Assembly (NCBI GenBank): GCA_902803275.1
Contig: CADCPE010000067.1
Coordinates: 1-9,625, forward strand
DNA length: 9,625 nucleotides
Reading direction: 5' to 3'
Source of the DNA: an uncultured Erysipelotrichaceae bacterium
GTDB taxonomy: Bacteria > Bacillota_I > Bacilli_A > Erysipelotrichales > Erysipelotrichaceae
Part shown: piece by piece, positions 6,524 through 9,625 of the stretch
Position numbering within the stretch: the stretch's first letter is position 1
Layout of the letters: the number at the start of each line of letters is the position of its first letter
Translations under genes and position numbers: made by a program
The notes under the pieces: model-generated
Databases searched by the model: none
Seen by the model: only the letters and a program-made list of their open reading frames with translations
Told to the model about the DNA's origin: nothing

Positions 6524-7270
6524 ATGGATAAGACAGTACTGATCACAGGCGGAGCCGGAGGTATCGGTTCAGCGATCGCCTTGAAGCTCGCCCAGGAAAA
6601 ATACAACATCGTGATCAATTACTTTAGCTCAGAAGCCAAAGCTTTTGAGCTTTGCAAAAAGATCAGAAAAGAATGCGGTGTAAAATGCCTGGCGATCAAG
6701 GCTGATGTTTCAAAGGAAACGCAAGTGGATGAAATGATCGCAAAGATCGAAAAAGAGATCGGAGCGGTCGACATCCTGATAAACAATGCGGCGATCGATC
6801 TGCCTAATCTGTACAATCTTAAGACCGCAGAAGAATTCAGAAGAGTTCTGGATGTGAATGTGGTGGGAGCATACAACTGTGCTGATCGCGTATACAGGCA
6901 GATGCTGGAGAACAGGTTTGGCCGCATAATCAATATTTCTTCGACCAACGGCATCAATACCTACTATCCGATGTGCTTTGACTATGATGCCTCCAAAGCC
7001 GCTCTGATATCGCTCACTCACAACATGGCGATCCAGTATGCGCCATATGTGAACGTCAATGCGATCGCTCCGGGGTTCATCGGTACCGAAAAGGAACTTG
7101 AAGGCTATGATGAACAGTTCCTTAAACAGGAGTGTGAAAAGATCCTTCTAGGAAGATACGGACAGCCCGAAGAGGTGGCTGATCTTGTCAGCTTCCTGAT
7201 CAGTGACAAAGCCAATTATATTAACAACTCCATCATCAGGATCGACGGCGGTCAGCTCAACAGCAACTAA
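6524..7270 (+). CDS. Short-chain dehydrogenase/reductase, FabG-like
   Basis: This 248-residue cytoplasmic NAD(P)-dependent oxidoreductase belongs to the classical SDR family and is closest in style to 3-oxoacyl-ACP reductase. Visible elements are the nucleotide-binding TGGAGGIG at residues 8-15, D60 in ADVS, NNAA at 87-90, the catalytic Asn in DVNVVGAYN (N112), the active-site serine region INISST (S140), Y154 and K158 in the YDASK motif, the PGFIGTE segment after the active site, and a C-terminal FLISD...INNSIIRIDGGQ dimer/cofactor tail. Length is normal for the family. The spacing from S140 to Y154 is one residue longer than the usual 13. An NADPH preference is plausible but not readable with confidence. 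There is no fatty-acid synthesis gene beside it, so a role as an accessory reductase on another keto substrate is as likely as FabG. It stands alone between a divergent promoter and a shared terminator. Confidence 0.92.
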   Translation: MDKTVLITGGAGGIGSAIALKLAQEKYNIVINYFSSEAKAFELCKKIRKECGVKCLAIKADVSKETQVDEMIAKIEKEIGAVDILINNAAIDLPNLYNLKTAEEFRRVLDVNVVGAYNCADRVYRQMLENRFGRIINISSTNGINTYYPMCFDYDASKAALISLTHNMAIQYAPYVNVNAIAPGFIGTEKELEGYDEQFLKQECEKILLGRYGQPEEVADLVSFLISDKANYINNSIIRIDGGQLNSN

Positions 7271-7292
7271 AAAAACGGCTCAGCCGTTTTTT
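7270..7292. terminator. Bidirectional terminator with stop codon in its loop
   Basis: AAAAAACGGC (7270-7279) pairs with GCCGTTTTTT (7283-7292), a perfect 10-bp stem with a TCA loop. Both strands provide an A-run/T-run, so it can serve the SDR gene (stop at 7268-7270) and the minus-strand YnbB-like gene. The loop TCA is the reverse complement of that gene's TGA stop (7282-7280). Confidence 0.88.
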
Positions 7293-8536
7293 CTTATCTT
7301 GCTTAGTGCCAGCATGATCGACAGTTTGCCATACTCATGTGACAGGCCACCCTGCATATACAGTGTATAAGGTTCAATGACCGGTGCATCGGCGCTCAGT
7401 TCAATGGTGCTTCCCTGGGTGAAAGCCCCGCAGGCCATGACTTCATCAAAAGGATAACCCGGCATCGGTGCCGGCAGCACCTTGACGAAGGAATCGATCG
7501 GTGAGGATTCCTGAAGGCCTTGCGTGAACAGGACCAGTGCATCCTTATCACCCAGTTCCACGGTCTGGATGATATCGCTGCGATATTCATCGTAAGACGG
7601 TGAGACGTTTTTATAGCCGAGCTTTTCCAGCATGTATGCGGAATAGACAGCGGTCTTCAGGGCTTGCTTGACAGCGTTTGGTGCCATGAAGATGCCTTTG
7701 AAGAACTGGTTGTTCAGGTTGAAATTAGCGCCCTGCTGCTTGCCGATACCGGGAGCGGTCAGCCTGTCGGCGACCATCTCGATCAGCTCAGCTTCTCCGG
7801 CTACATAACCACCGGTAGAGGCGATGCCTCCGCCAAGATTCTTCATCAGGGAACCGACGACAATATCAGCTCCGACATGACCCGGTTCCGTTTCCTCCAC
7901 CAGTTCGCCATAGCAGTTGTCGACCATGATGATGACATCTTTATTTACTTCTCTGATCCTGGTGATCAGTTCTTCGATCTGTCTGATGGTAAGAGATCTT
8001 CTTGAAGAATAGCCGCGGGATTTCTGGATCTCTACGAGCTTAACATCGTTTCTTTTTAATCTTTCGATGATCTTTATACTGTCAAATTCATCATTTATCA
8101 GATCGATCTGTTCATATCTGACACCGTTTTCTTTTAGGGATTGTGATGAATCGCCGCACAGGCCGATCATCTCCTGCAGAGAATCGTAAGGCAGGCCGGT
8201 CAAAGAGATCATCGTATCGCCATGCTTAAGCAGGGCCGAGAAAACGAGATACAGGGCATTGGTTCCGCTCATGATGTGCGGTCTTACCAGCGCATCCTCA
8301 CATCCTAAAGCATCCGCAAAGATCCTTTCCAGCTTGTCTCTGCCGCTGTCGTAGTTGCCATAGCCGTTGATGTCCGCAAAATCCGTATAGGAGACCTGAT
8401 TTTTCAGGAATGCGGAAAGGACCCGGTTGGAATTGACCAGGCAGATGTCATCAATTTTCTTATAGATGTCTTTAAGATCTTCATCTGACTTTAAAGACAG
8501 TTCATATATTTCCTTGTCGATCTGATCTAAAACCAT
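7280..8536 (-). CDS. Methionine gamma-lyase family / aluminium-resistance-type PLP enzyme (YnbB-like)
   Basis: From the ATG at 8536 this is 418 residues, the usual length for the COG4100 group related to Cys/Met-metabolism lyases. It is a fold-type I PLP enzyme. NGYGNYDSGRDKLE and RPHIMSGTNALYLV are characteristic of the group. D206 in VDNCYGE should contact the PLP pyridine nitrogen, and K232 in GSLMKNLGGG should form the Schiff base. The downstream stretch TGGYVAG, the APGIGKQQG loop and the C-terminal YTLYMQGGLSHEYGKL also match the group. The name 'aluminium resistance' or 'methionine gamma-lyase family' is historical, and the true substrate is not established from sequence. An earlier in-frame start at 8602 would overlap the upstream channel gene by 59 nt. 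The ATG at 8536 follows that gene's stop by 7 nt and has GAAGG about 11 nt upstream, so I prefer it. It is co-transcribed with the MscS gene and ends in a shared terminator. Confidence 0.92.
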   Translation of the reverse strand: MVLDQIDKEIYELSLKSDEDLKDIYKKIDDICLVNSNRVLSAFLKNQVSYTDFADINGYGNYDSGRDKLERIFADALGCEDALVRPHIMSGTNALYLVFSALLKHGDTMISLTGLPYDSLQEMIGLCGDSSQSLKENGVRYEQIDLINDEFDSIKIIERLKRNDVKLVEIQKSRGYSSRRSLTIRQIEELITRIREVNKDVIIMVDNCYGELVEETEPGHVGADIVVGSLMKNLGGGIASTGGYVAGEAELIEMVADRLTAPGIGKQQGANFNLNNQFFKGIFMAPNAVKQALKTAVYSAYMLEKLGYKNVSPSYDEYRSDIIQTVELGDKDALVLFTQGLQESSPIDSFVKVLPAPMPGYPFDEVMACGAFTQGSTIELSADAPVIEPYTLYMQGGLSHEYGKLSIMLALSKIRKNG

Positions 8537-8543
8537 ATGCCTG

Positions 8544-9401
8544 TCAACCTTCTTTATGAACGACGATCTGATTGTAAGGAATAGAGATGCCTTCCTTATC
8601 AAAACGTTTCTTGATGGCCATTCTCAGATCTCTTTGGATCGTGAAATGATTTCTGCCTTTGGCTTTCATCTGTACAGTCATGATCACAGCACTTTCATCG
8701 AAAGAAGAGATAGCCAGAACCTGGGGTTTATCATAACAGATCTTCCTGTTGGCTTCGTAGTATTTGTCAGCTTCCTCCTGCAGGATCGCCTTGACTTTCT
8801 CGCTGTCAGCTTCATAAGGTGTCGGCACATCTACGATCGCCATATTGAACTTGCCGGAGTAATTGATCACCGTTTTGATCTGACCGTTCGGGATGATGAT
8901 CCTTTCACCTTTCCAGGTATCAAGATAGGTGCAGCGCATCGCCATGGCCGATATCGTGCCGCTGTATTCGTTTATCTGGACATAATCACCGACACTGAAC
9001 TGATGTTCAAACAGGATGAAGGCTCCGGCGATCATATCGGAAATGACACTTTGTGCACCCAAAGAGATAACCAGCGCTCCGACTCCAGCGGCTGTGATGA
9101 TGTTGGAAAGGACCGAGCCGTAACCCAGCGGGTTGATGATTATGCAGAAGGCAATGAAATATATGGCATAACGCGAGAAGCTTCTAAGCAGGGTCATGAA
9201 GGTTATGAAAGACTTGGCTTTAGGATCGTCTCCTCTTTCCTTGGCCTTTTCTATGGACCGGGAGGTAAAGGCAGTAACCATTTTCATGGCCAGAGCCGAA
9301 AGAAGAATCACGATGCCGATCGTGAAAAGATCCTTTATCAGAATGGTTGAATTTATTTTGAATTCCTTGAATATCTCTTCCCAGTTAATACCTTCACTCA
9401 T
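8544..9401 (-). CDS. MscS-family mechanosensitive ion channel
   Basis: This 285-residue protein is a small-conductance mechanosensitive channel that opens under membrane tension and releases solutes on hypo-osmotic shock. Three membrane segments are visible (about 23-46, 77-92, 98-131). The third is the pore-lining helix with its Gly/Ala pattern (ITAAGVGALVISLGAQSV) leading into MIAGAFILFEHQFSVGDYVQI. The family's beta domain follows with the GTI element and the IPNG motif at 170-173. The C-terminal alpha/beta domain ends in IKKRFDKEGISIPYNQI, typical of the family. Length matches the basic MscS/YggB type without extra sensor domains. No clear ribosome binding site precedes the ATG at 9401, but the first residues (MSEGINWEEI) and the close promoter support it. 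It is the first gene of a two-gene unit with the YnbB-like enzyme, 7 nt apart; the functional link is not obvious. Confidence 0.93.
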   Translation of the reverse strand: MSEGINWEEIFKEFKINSTILIKDLFTIGIVILLSALAMKMVTAFTSRSIEKAKERGDDPKAKSFITFMTLLRSFSRYAIYFIAFCIIINPLGYGSVLSNIITAAGVGALVISLGAQSVISDMIAGAFILFEHQFSVGDYVQINEYSGTISAMAMRCTYLDTWKGERIIIPNGQIKTVINYSGKFNMAIVDVPTPYEADSEKVKAILQEEADKYYEANRKICYDKPQVLAISSFDESAVIMTVQMKAKGRNHFTIQRDLRMAIKKRFDKEGISIPYNQIVVHKEG

Positions 9402-9409
9402 ACTATAAG

Positions 9410-9429
9410 TTTACCAAAATAAAGGTAAA
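9410..9429. repeat. Small inverted repeat in divergent promoter region
   Basis: TTTACC (9410-9415) and GGTAAA (9424-9429) form a 6-bp inverted repeat with an 8-nt spacer, between the mscS start and the methyltransferase start. It could be an operator, but the size and AT-richness make chance likely. Confidence 0.25.
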
Positions 9430-9458
9430 ATAATAATTGAGATGAGGCTTGAGATCAA
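9430..9458 (-). promoter_or_regulatory. Predicted promoter of mscS-ynbB unit
   Basis: On the minus strand, TTGATC (9458-9453), a 17-bp spacer, then TATTAT (9435-9430). Transcription would start near 9423, about 20 nt before the mscS ATG. The -35 lies inside codons 4-6 of the divergent methyltransferase gene. Confidence 0.45.
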
Positions 9459-9625
9459 AAAAGCAGGTATCAACGGAGAAGGCATTGCTTTCTATAGAAG
9501 AAAGCCTGTTTTTATCGACGGCTGTTTTCCTCAAGAGATAGTAGAGGCAAAGCTATATGACGAAGGAAGACACTATCGCGGTGAGCTGATAAAGATAATC
9601 AAGCGAAGCAAAAACAGAGTCAAAG
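9442..9625 (+). CDS. TRAM-domain RNA (uracil-5-)methyltransferase, N-terminal part (partial)
   Basis: The first 61 codons of a gene run off the right edge. The peptide MRLEIKKAGINGEGIA, then KPVFIDGCFPQEIVEAKL, then RGELIKIIKRSKNRV matches the N-terminal TRAM RNA-binding domain of the RlmD/RlmCD/TrmA family (family pattern: GxGEGIA, VFVPGALPGE, and an S-x-x-RV end). These cytoplasmic enzymes use S-adenosylmethionine to make 5-methyluridine in 23S rRNA or tRNA. The catalytic part, and the Fe-S cysteines found in some members, lie outside the window, so the target cannot be stated. The ATG at 9442 has AAAGG 16 nt upstream, which is far. An ATT at 9436 would have better spacing, but ATG gives the usual family N-terminus. 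It is divergent from mscS, with only 40 nt between the starts. Confidence 0.85.
   Translation, partial: MRLEIKKAGINGEGIAFYRRKPVFIDGCFPQEIVEAKLYDEGRHYRGELIKIIKRSKNRVK

Noticed and set aside
8537..8602. Extended start of the YnbB-like enzyme at 8602
   Set aside because: Would overlap the channel gene by 59 nt, and the added residues do not fit the family N-terminus; the ATG at 8536 has GAAGG upstream.
8556..9350. Long plus-strand open frame (264 codons) antisense to the channel gene
   Set aside because: It mirrors the MscS coding sequence, has no recognisable motif or ribosome binding site, and its translation looks random; a shadow frame.
1..9625. CRISPR array, insertion sequence, phage genes or attachment-site duplication
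   Set aside because: No spaced direct repeats, transposase or integrase motifs, or flanking duplications were seen; all genes look chromosomal with similar base composition.

Overview
The window looks like a stretch of chromosome from a low-to-moderate GC Gram-positive bacterium (Bacillota), possibly of the Erysipelotrichia or a related gut or oral lineage. The placement is an inference. It rests on AGGA-type ribosome binding sites, several lipoproteins with short lipobox signal peptides, an aluminium-resistance/methionine gamma-lyase-like enzyme of the YnbB type, a TRAM-domain RNA methyltransferase, and the absence of any outer-membrane gene. No phage, transposon, CRISPR array, tRNA or rRNA is visible.

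Layout. (1) 1-223: the 3' end of efp (elongation factor P) and its terminator. (2) 249-1550, plus strand: a 73-residue unknown protein directly abutting a Sel1-repeat lipoprotein. (3) 1726-3885, plus strand: a membrane-bound PAS/GGDEF protein, a probable c-di-GMP synthase. (4) 4015-6432, minus strand: a three-gene operon read from right to left, encoding a secreted/membrane protein with a DVGPK motif, a lipoprotein built of three related repeats, and a second lipoprotein without a clear start codon. (5) 6524-7270, plus strand: a short-chain dehydrogenase/reductase (SDR), divergent from the operon. (6) 7280-9401, minus strand: an MscS-type mechanosensitive channel followed closely by the PLP-dependent YnbB-type enzyme. 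(7) 9442-9625, plus strand: the start of an RNA m5U methyltransferase, divergent from the channel gene.

Genes are packed tightly. Two convergent pairs (around 4000 and 7280) share one hairpin terminator each, and the stop codon of the minus-strand gene lies inside the hairpin. The two divergent promoters of region 6433-6523 appear to share a palindromic TTTAAA -35 box. The mscS promoter appears to lie inside the first codons of the methyltransferase gene.

The least explained part is the cell-envelope group: the Sel1 lipoprotein with its small partner, and the three-gene DVGPK/lipoprotein operon. Lying between and around a c-di-GMP enzyme, these are the best candidates for something undescribed, but nothing here proves that they act together. 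The remaining genes are recognisable housekeeping or metabolic families.
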